Positions 6,770 to 14,636 of a DNA stretch of 29,424 bases are shown here, piece after piece. This DNA is from CAJAUT01 sp043809365. GTDB taxonomy: Bacteria > Patescibacteriota > Microgenomatia > UBA1400 > UBA12108. The position numbers were made by a program, and so were the translations under genes. The DNA is taken from contig JAZDDW010000002.1 of assembly GCA_043809365.1 (NCBI GenBank), positions 1-29,424 of the forward strand, in the 5' to 3' direction. The number at the start of each line of letters is the position of its first letter. The stretch's first letter is position 1. Under the pieces are notes generated by a model that saw nothing but the letters and a program-made list of their open reading frames with translations, ran no database searches and had not been told where the DNA came from.

Positions 6770-7405
6770 ATGTTGCCACAACTGATTGATTTTATTTTGC
6801 ATATTGATGTACGTTTGGGAGCGATCATTGCCAGTTATGGAATACTAACCTATGCGATTTTATTTGGAATCATTTTTGTTGAGACAGGACTAGTTTTTGT
6901 GCCATTTCTCCCAGGAGACTCCCTTCTGTTTGCGGCGGGGGCGTTTGCGGCTCTGGGGAGTTTGAACCTGTGGCTAGTACTGGGATTGATGATGGTGGCG
7001 GCGATACTGGGAGACACGGCCAATTATTGGATAGGTCACTTTTTTGGGGAGAAACTGGTAGCCAATCCACGAGTGCCAATTAAGAGAGAACATATTGAAG
7101 AAACTCAAAAGTTTTTCGCTAAGCATGGAGGGAAAACTATTATTTTAGCTAGGTTTGTGCCAATTGTGCGTACGTTTGCGCCTTTTGTGGCGGGGATTGG
7201 AAAGATGAAGTATACCAATTTTTTTGCTTATAATATTGTAGGAGGAATCAGCTGGGTGATGCTGGCGACCCTAGCTGGATACTTTTTTGGGAATATTCCG
7301 TTTGTTAGGGAAAACTTCTCCCTGGTAGTTTTGGGGATAGTCTTGGTTTCGGTCGTACCGATGATTGTCCCACTAATTAAGTCAAAAGTCATAAAGGGGG
7401 GATAA
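6770..7405 (+). CDS. DedA/VTT-family membrane protein, 211 aa
   Basis: I place the start at the ATG at 6770, seven bases after the lexA stop. A longer frame begins inside lexA but adds residues unlike the family. The protein has several hydrophobic segments and the DedA signature E(T)GLVFVPFLPGDSLLFAAGAFAA. The cytoplasmic part F.KHGGKTI.LARFVPIVRTFAPFVAGIGKM contains the conserved R..P..R pattern. DedA proteins are linked to lipid (undecaprenyl phosphate or phospholipid) translocation and proton-dependent transport at the inner membrane. Here it sits between lexA and rsmI, with two bases to the latter, which suggests co-transcription but no obvious shared function. Confidence 0.88.
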   Translation: MLPQLIDFILHIDVRLGAIIASYGILTYAILFGIIFVETGLVFVPFLPGDSLLFAAGAFAALGSLNLWLVLGLMMVAAILGDTANYWIGHFFGEKLVANPRVPIKREHIEETQKFFAKHGGKTIILARFVPIVRTFAPFVAGIGKMKYTNFFAYNIVGGISWVMLATLAGYFFGNIPFVRENFSLVVLGIVLVSVVPMIVPLIKSKVIKGG

Positions 7406-7407
7406 GC

Positions 7408-8115
7408 GTGAGCGAGGGCAAGCTATACGTGATTGGGACACCGATTGGTAATTTGGGTGATATTACTCTGCGGGCGCTGGAGACTCTGAACAAAATTGAA
7501 GTGTTGGTGTGCGAAGATTCGCGGATCACGGCACGACTGATTAATTATTACATGGAGAAAGGATTAATCCAACATAAACCACGGTATGTTCCCTATAACG
7601 AGTTTAATGAAGATCGTATATACCAATCGATTGTAGAGATGGTTAAAAATGGTCAACAAGTAGGACTTGTATCTGATGCCGGGATGCCCACGATATCTGA
7701 CCCGGGATATCCCCTGGTGCGGGCGATACTCGATGCCGAGTTACCTCTGGAGGTGATTCCAGGACCCACGGCTTTGACTACTGCCCTGCCCTACTCGGGT
7801 ATTGGAGGTGAGGTAGCCTTGTATTTAGGATTTTTGCCAAAAACAAGTGGGAAGGCGAAAAAGATACTAGAAACAAGTTATGCAATGATGGTCCAAGTGC
7901 CTTCGACGCGATTGGTGTTGTATGTGTCGCCGCACAGACTAGTAAAAGACTTATCCTTGATCCATGAAGTGATGGGAGAGGTACATTGTGTGCTCATGAG
8001 AGAGTTGACTAAACAGTTTGAGGAAAGAATCGAGAATAAGGTGAGCGAATTAATTACTAAATATGGCGAGAAAAAAGTAAAAGGTGAGTTGGTACTAGTA
8101 GTGTCACAGCAATGA
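7408..8115 (+). CDS. rsmI: 16S rRNA (cytidine1402-2'-O)-methyltransferase RsmI, 235 aa
   Basis: The tetrapyrrole-methylase fold is recognised from the N-terminus: LYVIGTPIGNLGDITLRALETL, then CEDSR.TA.LI.YY (about residues 36-48). Residues 88-96 read GMPTISDPG, in the typical GLVSDAGMP.ISDPG context, and PGP.AL..AL..SG follows. RsmI methylates the ribose of C1402 in the ribosomal decoding centre using S-adenosylmethionine. The start is GTG at 7408, preceded by a G-rich Shine-Dalgarno-like GGGGG, two bases after the DedA stop. At 235 residues it lacks the C-terminal extension of the E. coli enzyme (286 aa). Its 3' end overlaps the convergent gpmI gene by 12 bases. Confidence 0.92.
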   Translation: MSEGKLYVIGTPIGNLGDITLRALETLNKIEVLVCEDSRITARLINYYMEKGLIQHKPRYVPYNEFNEDRIYQSIVEMVKNGQQVGLVSDAGMPTISDPGYPLVRAILDAELPLEVIPGPTALTTALPYSGIGGEVALYLGFLPKTSGKAKKILETSYAMMVQVPSTRLVLYVSPHRLVKDLSLIHEVMGEVHCVLMRELTKQFEERIENKVSELITKYGEKKVKGELVLVVSQQ

Positions 8116-9714
8116 GCGACCGGTCATGGAGCTGGGCTTGTTGATCCCCAGGATTTTGAGGATCGTTGGTCCAACATCACCCAAAATACCCCGTCCCAAG
8201 TTGACCCTGTGATTGTGCCACTGCTGACCGGCGATAATCAAAGGAACAGGAAAACTCGAGTGTTCGGTATCAACATTGCCAGTTTCGAGGTTCACTAGCT
8301 CTTCGACATTGCCATGATCGGCGGTGACTAGAAGTGACCAATCTTTTTGTTGCATAACCAGGTCGTAAATTTGACGGATCCAGCCATCGACATACTGGCA
8401 GGCCTTGATAGAGGCCTCTAGGTTGCCAGTGTGGGCTACCATGTCGGGATTGGCATAGTTGATGACAATAAGATCATAGAGATTGCTTGTAATAGCGCTA
8501 ATGAGTTTGTCGGTTTGGGCTTTGCCTGACATTTCTGGCATGAGATCATAGGTGGCGACTTTGGGTGAGGGAGTAATATGAATGTCTTCTCCGGGGAAAG
8601 GGAGTTCGCGCTGACCGTTGAAATAATAAGTTACAAAACGTTCTTTTTCACTTTCCGACATTTTGAGTTGACGACGTCCGGCTAAGGCTAACACGCGAGA
8701 CAGAGGCATTTCGACAAATTCTGGTGGGAAAGCAACTTCGACGGGGAAACTTTTGTTGTACTGCGTCATTGTGACCATAAACAGGTCAGTAAGGACGTGT
8801 TGCCGAGTAAAGCCGGCGGACTTGGTGGTGGGGAGGAGATGACTAGCATGATATTTGACGCTATAGGGATCAAATGCCTCTGGCAATTGAGCATAATTAT
8901 CGTCGCTAATGGAGAGAGCTTGGGTAAGTTCGCGGGGTCGATCGATGCGATAATTGAAAAAAATGAGGGAGTCGTGATCACTGATACGTGGTGTGTCCTG
9001 GATAAGGATGGGTTTTAAAAATTCGTCGTTTTCTTCGTGGGCATATCTTTTGGCAATGACAGCGAGAGGATCTTGAGTGACTTCCCCGATTCCGTCTACG
9101 AGGGCTTCATAAGCGACCTGGATCCGTTCCCAGCGATGATCGCGATCCATAGCATAATACCGACCTATAATAGTGGCGATTTGACCAATCCCAATCTCTT
9201 TAATTTGCTCTTGGACTTGTTCGAGATAAGTGGGAGAAGAGGTGGGGGGTGAGTCGCGGCCGTCGGTGATAAGGTGGAGATACACCTGATCGAGTTTTTG
9301 ATCGTGACAAAAACGCATGAGGGCAAAGAGATGATCGTTGACCGAGTGCACCCCCCCTTGACCGATTAAACCAAGTAAATGAAGGTGACTATGATTGCGG
9401 CGAACGTGGTCGATGGCTTTGAGAAAAGTTTTATTTTGAAAAAAACTGCCGGAAGCAATCGACATGTTGATGCGCGGCAGGTCTTGGTAGACGATGCGAC
9501 CGGCGCCGATATTGAGATGTCCAGTTTCGGTATTGCCATCTTCACCTTTGGGTAAGCCAACGGATTCACCCGAGGCAACGAGCTCGGTGTGAGGGAAAGC
9601 ACTCGAGAGCATGTCCAGTGTGGGAGTTTTGGCTTGTTTGATGGCATTACCAGGGTAATCAGGTCCTAAACCCCAACCATCGAGGATCACCAGGACGACG
9701 TGATTTTTGATCAT
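8104..9714 (-). CDS. gpmI: 2,3-bisphosphoglycerate-independent phosphoglycerate mutase, 536 aa, with Thr at the nucleophile position
   Basis: The enzyme interconverts 3- and 2-phosphoglycerate. The N-terminal metal-binding motif VILDGWGLG (residues 9-17), HL..LIGQGGVHS, TDGRDSPPTS, the R..Y..DRD.RWER motif, and the C-terminal NYANPDMVAHTGN and TADHGN.E motifs are all present. The length is normal (about 510-550). The striking point is residue 62: the usual GNSE(V)GH loop carrying the phosphorylated Ser62 reads GNTETGH here, so the nucleophile would be threonine. Other alkaline-phosphatase-superfamily enzymes use threonine, so activity is plausible. The gene overlaps eno by four bases (ATGA) and ends the pps-eno-gpmI operon. 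Confidence 0.93.
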   Translation of the reverse strand: MIKNHVVLVILDGWGLGPDYPGNAIKQAKTPTLDMLSSAFPHTELVASGESVGLPKGEDGNTETGHLNIGAGRIVYQDLPRINMSIASGSFFQNKTFLKAIDHVRRNHSHLHLLGLIGQGGVHSVNDHLFALMRFCHDQKLDQVYLHLITDGRDSPPTSSPTYLEQVQEQIKEIGIGQIATIIGRYYAMDRDHRWERIQVAYEALVDGIGEVTQDPLAVIAKRYAHEENDEFLKPILIQDTPRISDHDSLIFFNYRIDRPRELTQALSISDDNYAQLPEAFDPYSVKYHASHLLPTTKSAGFTRQHVLTDLFMVTMTQYNKSFPVEVAFPPEFVEMPLSRVLALAGRRQLKMSESEKERFVTYYFNGQRELPFPGEDIHITPSPKVATYDLMPEMSGKAQTDKLISAITSNLYDLIVINYANPDMVAHTGNLEASIKACQYVDGWIRQIYDLVMQQKDWSLLVTADHGNVEELVNLETGNVDTEHSSFPVPLIIAGQQWHNHRVNLGRGILGDVGPTILKILGINKPSSMTGRSLL

Positions 9715-10967
9715 AGACGAGAAAGGTAATCTTCGATTTCTAGCAGGCGATTGTATTTGGCGATGCGCTCACCCCGATTGGGAGCGCCAAATTTGGCGTA
9801 TTGTGCTCCCATCCCGACTGCAAAATCTGCGATGAAGGTATCGTTGGTTTCCCCGGATCGATGAGAAACAATCGCCGTGATTTTGTGTGTCTCGGCTAGA
9901 CGCATGAGCTCGACAGTTTCTGTGACCGTGCCGATTTGATTGGGTTTGACAATTGTGGCGTTACAACTTGCGTGGTCAATGGCTTTTTGTAAACTCTTGG
10001 GGTTGGTAGTAACGAGGTCGTCTCCTACTACAAGCGTGCTTTCGGGAAGGGAGGATTTTAGCTTGGCCCACCCGTCCAAATCGTCTTGAGCGAGGGGATC
10101 TTCGATCCCAAATAGATTGTAATCTTTGACGAGATTGATGTAAAAATTGATGATTTCTTCGGTGGACATTGGCTTGGGAGAGTCTTTGATGTTGTATTTG
10201 CCGTCTTGGTAAAATTCGTCGGCGGCTACATCGAGGGCAAGGAATAAATCTTGATTAAGGCGATAGGGTGAGTTTTTGATGACGAGAGCAAGTAACTCAA
10301 GAGCGTCGGCGTTGGTAAAGAGATTGGGGGCAAAACCACCCTCATCCCCCACCGAATGAATAGCATTGCGGTGAATGAGCTCGGTGCGGAGGCTAACCCA
10401 TGTTTCGGCCCCAGCACGGAGAGCTTCTTTGTAGCTCAAACGGGTCGAGGGAATCACGTGAAACTCTTGAAAATCGAGATTCCCTGCTCCATGTTTACCT
10501 CCATTGATCAGGTTGAAAATTGGTCCTGGAACTTTGAGTTTGATACCTGGGCGATAGCAATTGCCAATATAGGCAAAAAGAGGAAGATGGGCAGAACTAG
10601 CAGCGGCTTTTAAGCATGCGATCGAGACTGCGAGGATGGAATTGGCGCCGAGTTTACTTTCGTTCGATGTCCCATCCAAATTTAACATGAGTTGATCAAG
10701 ATTTTCTTGAGCAGAGATCTCTTGAGAGATAAGGTGGGGAGCGATTATTGAGTTGACGTTGGAGACAGCTTGGAGTACACCTTTACCGTGATAACGAGCA
10801 GGATCATTGTCCCGTAGTTCGATATCTTCATTTTTGCCGGTTGAGGCACCGGAGGGAATCGAGGCAGTACCAAAGGCACCAGTGTCGGTTAAAACAGATA
10901 CTTCAATGGTGGGGATAGCGCGAGAATCGATGATTTCCCGAGCAATGATATGTGTAATTTTGGACAT
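9711..10967 (-). CDS. eno: Enolase, 418 aa
   Basis: Enolase converts 2-phosphoglycerate to phosphoenolpyruvate. The N-terminal A(R)EI(I)DSRA.PT.EV, the mobile loop PSGAST(G), the FNLINGGKHGAGNLDFQEF segment and VGDEGGFAPN are visible. So are the metal ligand in EDPL..DD, the catalytic lysine in KPNQIGT, and the C-terminal SHRSGETNDTFIADFAVG and GAPNRGER.AKYNRLL motifs. The length is within the usual range (about 410-435). It lies three bases downstream of pps and overlaps gpmI by four bases, so the three lower-glycolysis enzymes are made from one message. Confidence 0.96.
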   Translation of the reverse strand: MSKITHIIAREIIDSRAIPTIEVSVLTDTGAFGTASIPSGASTGKNEDIELRDNDPARYHGKGVLQAVSNVNSIIAPHLISQEISAQENLDQLMLNLDGTSNESKLGANSILAVSIACLKAAASSAHLPLFAYIGNCYRPGIKLKVPGPIFNLINGGKHGAGNLDFQEFHVIPSTRLSYKEALRAGAETWVSLRTELIHRNAIHSVGDEGGFAPNLFTNADALELLALVIKNSPYRLNQDLFLALDVAADEFYQDGKYNIKDSPKPMSTEEIINFYINLVKDYNLFGIEDPLAQDDLDGWAKLKSSLPESTLVVGDDLVTTNPKSLQKAIDHASCNATIVKPNQIGTVTETVELMRLAETHKITAIVSHRSGETNDTFIADFAVGMGAQYAKFGAPNRGERIAKYNRLLEIEDYLSRL

Positions 10968-10970
10968 AGA

Positions 10971-13256
10971 CTATTTATGTGTTACAAGCCTTCTTTCGGT
11001 ATCGTAGAAAATCTGCCGAGTCTTTTCGATGACGTCTGGGGTAACGGAGACACTCGTGACGCCCTCTTTACATAAGAACTCGGCTACATCGGGATGAGAA
11101 CTAGGGGCTTGGCCACAGACGGAGACAGTAATACCCCGTTTGTGCGCGGTGCGGATAATATGTTGGAGAGCCCAGAGTACGGCGGGATTGCGTTCGTCGT
11201 AATCGGAAGCCACGGTCTCGTTGTCGCGGTCGGTACCCAGGAGCAACATGGTGAGATCGTTAGTCCCTACGGAAATTCCATCGATACCTACATCAATAAA
11301 TTGATCGAGCAAAATCACGTTGACCGGGATCTCAACCATCATCCAAAGCTTGAAGCTGGCCGTGCGGGAGAGACCATTGGCGATCACAATTTTTTTAACC
11401 TCTTGTAACTCTTTCACGTTGCGCACAAAAGGAATCATCAGATGGAGATTTTTGTATCCCATTTTGTTGCGGACCTGCTTGATAGCTTCTAGTTCTAACT
11501 CAAAAACATCAGCATCGTGGATGTAGCGATAGGCGCCACGATAACCAAGCATCGGGTTGGGCTCGGCAGGCTCGTAGGTTTCGCCACCTTTGAGATGACT
11601 ATATTCGTTGGTTTTAAAATCGGTAGCCCGATAAACTACGGGTCGCTCACCAAAGGCAGAGCAAATTTTGCCGATACCTTCGGCCAAACTATCTACAAAG
11701 ACCTGACTCTTTTTGTCGTGAATGAGTTTTTTGGGGTGAGTGCCAATGTTGGCAATCATAAACTCGGCTCGCAGTAGCCCAACGCCATCGACATTACGTT
11801 TGGCGATTTCTTCGGCTAGGTCTGGTTCTCCGAGATTAACGTAGACTTTAGTGGCGGTTTTTAGAATAGGGCCAGCTTCGTAGAAAGGTTTGGGGGTAGG
11901 AGCAAAATTAACAGAAGAGGGTTTGAGGTTGTTTTCGTAAACTCGGCCGGCTGCACCATCGACGGTGATGACCCTCCCCTGCTTGAGTACTTGAGTTGCA
12001 GTTTTGGTCCCTACCACACAAGGGACACCAAGTTCGCGACTAACAATAGCCGCGTGGCTGGTTTGACCTCCTTTGTTAGTGACAATGGCGACGGCTTTTT
12101 TCATGGCGGGGACAAAGTCCGGTGTGGTCATGTCGGTAACGAGAATGTCGCCCTGTTTAATTTTGCCGATTTCTTTGGCGGATTTGAGCACGTTGACGAT
12201 GCCTGTGACGACGCCGGGACTGGCTGGTTCGCCCTGGAGGAGCAATTTACCGGTAATGACTTGAGCTTGAGTTTGGACCTCGGAATTTTTAGTAGTTGTA
12301 GCTTCGACGGTCGTGATGGGACGAGTCTGGACGACGAATAGTTTACCGTTTTCAATAGCCCACTCGATGTCTTGAGGGAAGAAATAGTGCTGCTGGAGTT
12401 TTTTTCCTAGTGTAGCCACTGCGATGGCTTGTTTATCGGTTAATTTGCGTTTTTCTTGACGTGATTTGGGAACTTTACGATCGGTATTCCCTTCGCCCGA
12501 GCGAACCATTTCAATCGTTTGTTTGACGGTACGATTCTCGACTAACTCAAGAGTGATTTTGTCTACTTCGTAGTGATCGGGGGTAATGGCGCCCTGGACA
12601 ATTTTTTCGCCTAGTCCCCAGATAGCTTCGACAATAATTTTGCTCTTGTCATTGGTCACGGGATTAATGGTAAACATGATGCCAGACACATCGGACTGAA
12701 CCATCTTTTGCACGGGAACGGCGAGAGCGACTTGGAAATGATCAAATTTCTGTTGTACGCGGTAGTAGATGGCGCGGGGTTCAAAAAGACTGGCCCAAGC
12801 TTTGCGAATATGGACCAAAAGGGATGCATCGCCGCGCACATTCAAATATGTTTCTTGCTGACCGGCAAAACTAGCTTGAGGGAGATCTTCGGCGGTAGCG
12901 GAACTACGCACAGCGACCCAGGGATCATTCCCGAGTTTGTCGTAGGCCTGAAATACGGGCTCTTCAATCTCTTTGGGGAAGGGAGAGTGCTCGATTAGAT
13001 CCTGAACTTGGTGGGAAGCTCGGTTGAGAGCTCCAGAGTTTTCGACGTCGAGATCTTGGAGAATGGCTTTAATCTTGTCTTCGAGGTTGTTAACGTCAAT
13101 CATGTGTTTGTAGGCTGAAGAGGTCACCACAAAACCACCGGGGACAGGGAAGCCAGACTTGGTCATTTCACCAAGGTTAGCGCCTTTCCCCCCTACCCTA
13201 TCAACATCGTCTTTATCTATTTCATGAAACCAGAGAACATATTTTGGGGCAGACAT
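10971..13256 (-). CDS. ppsA: Phosphoenolpyruvate synthase (pyruvate, water dikinase), 761 aa
   Basis: Domain order is that of PEP synthase. The N-terminal ATP-grasp-like domain carries VGGKGANLGEM (residues 21-31) and VRSSATAEDLPQASFAGQQ. The swivelling domain has the phospho-histidine His401 in GGQTSHAAIVSRELGVP. The C-terminal PEP/pyruvate barrel has GLLRAEFM, the FRTN-like region read here as ATDFKTNEY, and VSVCGQAPSSHPD with the catalytic Cys. The length is close to E. coli PpsA (792). With eno and gpmI downstream it can run pyruvate to 3-phosphoglycerate (gluconeogenic), or possibly the reverse to make ATP from PEP and AMP. The -10 box is at 13272-13277. A REP copy lies in the upstream promoter region. 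Confidence 0.94.
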   Translation of the reverse strand: MSAPKYVLWFHEIDKDDVDRVGGKGANLGEMTKSGFPVPGGFVVTSSAYKHMIDVNNLEDKIKAILQDLDVENSGALNRASHQVQDLIEHSPFPKEIEEPVFQAYDKLGNDPWVAVRSSATAEDLPQASFAGQQETYLNVRGDASLLVHIRKAWASLFEPRAIYYRVQQKFDHFQVALAVPVQKMVQSDVSGIMFTINPVTNDKSKIIVEAIWGLGEKIVQGAITPDHYEVDKITLELVENRTVKQTIEMVRSGEGNTDRKVPKSRQEKRKLTDKQAIAVATLGKKLQQHYFFPQDIEWAIENGKLFVVQTRPITTVEATTTKNSEVQTQAQVITGKLLLQGEPASPGVVTGIVNVLKSAKEIGKIKQGDILVTDMTTPDFVPAMKKAVAIVTNKGGQTSHAAIVSRELGVPCVVGTKTATQVLKQGRVITVDGAAGRVYENNLKPSSVNFAPTPKPFYEAGPILKTATKVYVNLGEPDLAEEIAKRNVDGVGLLRAEFMIANIGTHPKKLIHDKKSQVFVDSLAEGIGKICSAFGERPVVYRATDFKTNEYSHLKGGETYEPAEPNPMLGYRGAYRYIHDADVFELELEAIKQVRNKMGYKNLHLMIPFVRNVKELQEVKKIVIANGLSRTASFKLWMMVEIPVNVILLDQFIDVGIDGISVGTNDLTMLLLGTDRDNETVASDYDERNPAVLWALQHIIRTAHKRGITVSVCGQAPSSHPDVAEFLCKEGVTSVSVTPDVIEKTRQIFYDTERRLVTHK

Positions 13257-13271
13257 AGATACAGTGTACGT

Positions 13272-13277
13272 GTTATA
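13272..13277 (-). promoter_or_regulatory. -10 box of the pps-eno-gpmI operon
   Basis: On the minus strand TAATATAAC contains a TATAAC box ending 15 bases before the pps ATG, giving a predicted leader of about eight bases without a Shine-Dalgarno. The -35 position falls at the edge of REP copy 1 (13294-13316), where no good TTGACA match is seen, so the repeat has probably replaced or shifted the original -35. Confidence 0.4.
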
Positions 13278-13293
13278 TTAGATCTAGTAAACC

Positions 13294-13316
13294 CCTACAG
13301 GGTCGGACCCTGAAGG
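13294..13316 (+). repeat. REP copy 1 (core CAGGGTCGGACCCTG)
   Basis: This is a 23-base unit: CCTA, the perfect hairpin core CAGGGTC-g-GACCCTG, then AAGG. It ends three bases before the RAYT start codon and lies in the upstream region of the pps operon. The match to copy 4 extends three bases further on the left (ACC). Confidence 0.9.
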
Positions 13317-13319
13317 CCT

Positions 13320-14003
13320 ATGCCAGCAAAAAATATTGTAAAGGAGTATGAACCAGGTGGGTATTACCATGTTTATAACCGTGGGGTAGAAAAAAGAGAC
13401 ATTTTTCAAGATGAGGCTGATTATAAGAAATTTATTGCTTTCCTACGGTTTTATTTGACAGAGCCCAACCTACAGGGTCGGACCCTGAAGGATGAGCAAG
13501 GGAAAACTATACCGCCATCACGAGCAAATAGTAACTTTATTGATGAAGTTGTGCTACAGGCGTATTGTTTAATGCCAAACCACCTTCATTTGTTAATAAG
13601 ACAAGTAAATGAAAGGTCTATGGCCGATTTTATGCACTCATTGATGACGAAGTATGTAATGTACTTTAACAAAAAATATAAAAGAGTTGGTACTTTGTTC
13701 CAAGGGAAATATAAGACAGTGCACATCCTAAGCGAGGAGCAATACATATATATTACAAAATACATTCACAGAAACCCATTGCCTGAGAACCCTACAGGGT
13801 CGGACCTTGAAGGATTGAAAGATTACAAATACTCATCGTATGGCAACTATTTGAAATTATTTAGCCAGAGCTGGGTCAAGACGGAGGATATTTTGAGCTA
13901 TTTCTCTAGAACTAACCCGAGGAATACTTACCAGTCTTTTGTTGAGGAGACTGGCGATATCGCAAGAGTGTATAAAGAGATGATTGATTTTGATGATGAG
14001 TAA
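13320..14003 (+). CDS. RAYT / Y1-type (IS200-like) REP-associated tyrosine transposase, 227 aa
   Basis: This is an HUH-superfamily single-strand transposase. It has YYHVYNRGVEKRDIF (residues 15-29), the HUH pair His88-Leu-His90 in YCLMPNHLHLL, F..KYKRVGTLFQGKYK (117-132) and the candidate catalytic Tyr148 in TKYIHRNPL. The order and spacing fit REP-associated transposases, which act on REP hairpins. The gene sits between REP copies 1 and 4 with three and four bases to spare. It also contains two further REP copies within its coding sequence (residues 50-58 and 158-165) in different reading frames, at the two variable linkers of the family. The frame is intact. It lies antisense between two minus-strand operons. 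Confidence 0.92.
   Translation: MPAKNIVKEYEPGGYYHVYNRGVEKRDIFQDEADYKKFIAFLRFYLTEPNLQGRTLKDEQGKTIPPSRANSNFIDEVVLQAYCLMPNHLHLLIRQVNERSMADFMHSLMTKYVMYFNKKYKRVGTLFQGKYKTVHILSEEQYIYITKYIHRNPLPENPTGSDLEGLKDYKYSSYGNYLKLFSQSWVKTEDILSYFSRTNPRNTYQSFVEETGDIARVYKEMIDFDDE
13469..13491 (+). repeat. REP copy 2, inside the RAYT coding sequence
   Basis: It is identical over all 23 bases to copies 1 and 4. It is read in frame as residues 50-58 (NLQGRTLKD), in the linker before the HUH motif. Confidence 0.9.
13791..13813 (+). repeat. REP copy 3, inside the RAYT coding sequence
   Basis: It differs from the other copies by one base (GACCTTG instead of GACCCTG). It is read in a different frame from copy 2, as residues 158-165 (PTGSDLEG), in the linker after the catalytic-Tyr helix. 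Confidence 0.88.
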
Positions 14004-14007
14004 TACC

Positions 14008-14030
14008 CCTACAGGGTCGGACCCTGAAGG
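14008..14030 (+). repeat. REP copy 4, forming the 3' end of the isomerase gene
   Basis: It is identical to copy 1, including the three extra bases to the left (ACC). It begins just after the RAYT stop. On the minus strand it supplies the last codons and the TAG stop (14009-14011) of the glucose-6-phosphate isomerase gene. Confidence 0.9.
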
Positions 14031-14629
14031 ACTGTAAGGCCGGCGAGATCGACGTGGCGGATTGCTTTGTAAAGAGGATTTTTGACGAGGGTGGGAACTC
14101 CGTTATGTTCAACGACGTAGTAGGCAAAACCCCGCATGGCTTTGATGGGAGCATAATCGGCGTGACCAGGGAGACTAGCGGTATCCACGGCAGTAAAATG
14201 CACGGGGGAGTCATCGGTAGTGACGAGGAAAGTGGAGCCGGTATTAACGAGGAGATGCCCATCACCACTACTCATGTGCACAACACTCCCCTGTTTGACC
14301 GGAATGAGTTGGAAGTCATCAATGATGTCATTGATTGGTTGTCCAGTAGGATCAAGGGCCCGCTTTTGTAAGAGCGCAAAACCGGTGCCTGAGAGGACAT
14401 GGTAAGTTTCGTGTAAATCTCCAACGTGATAATGACCATAAGTTTTGATATACTCGGTGCCGACCTGACCTGGTTCCCAGACCGTGATATTGCCCAACTC
14501 GCTACTACCACGGATCATATAGTAATGGATACTAGGATCCTCGGCCGTGGGGTCCATCAGAACATCTTGCATCTCCAGGTGAGAGCGAGCGGCATAGTGA
14601 TCTTTAACGTGAGTAAAATCGATGGTCAT
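14009..14629 (-). CDS. pgiA: Cupin-type (archaeal-type) glucose-6-phosphate isomerase, 206 aa
   Basis: The product matches the PF06560 cupin isomerase, unrelated to the common bacterial Pgi. A beta-barrel with metal ligands is visible at His66 and His68 in YGHYH, Glu74 in the following helix-turn, and a later His125 in GDGHLLVNTG. The Y(HV)LSGTG and P(V)HFTAVD segments also fit. It converts glucose-6-phosphate and fructose-6-phosphate. It is the last gene of the atpB-to-pgi run, seven bases after the sugar phosphomutase, which supplies hexose phosphates. The final residues VLQGPTL and the stop lie within REP copy 4, so the native C-terminus has probably been replaced. Confidence 0.85.
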   Translation of the reverse strand: MTIDFTHVKDHYAARSHLEMQDVLMDPTAEDPSIHYYMIRGSSELGNITVWEPGQVGTEYIKTYGHYHVGDLHETYHVLSGTGFALLQKRALDPTGQPINDIIDDFQLIPVKQGSVVHMSSGDGHLLVNTGSTFLVTTDDSPVHFTAVDTASLPGHADYAPIKAMRGFAYYVVEHNGVPTLVKNPLYKAIRHVDLAGLTVLQGPTL

Positions 14630-14636
14630 AGAGCTA

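Noticed and set aside
8797..9018. Open frames antisense to gpmI, eno, pps, ruvB, atpD and atpA
   Set aside because: They mirror codon structure of well-identified genes and show no family or ribosome-binding site.
13291..14030. CRISPR-like array from the four repeated units
   Set aside because: Spacing is irregular, two copies are coding, and the repeat is a REP hairpin linked to a RAYT gene.
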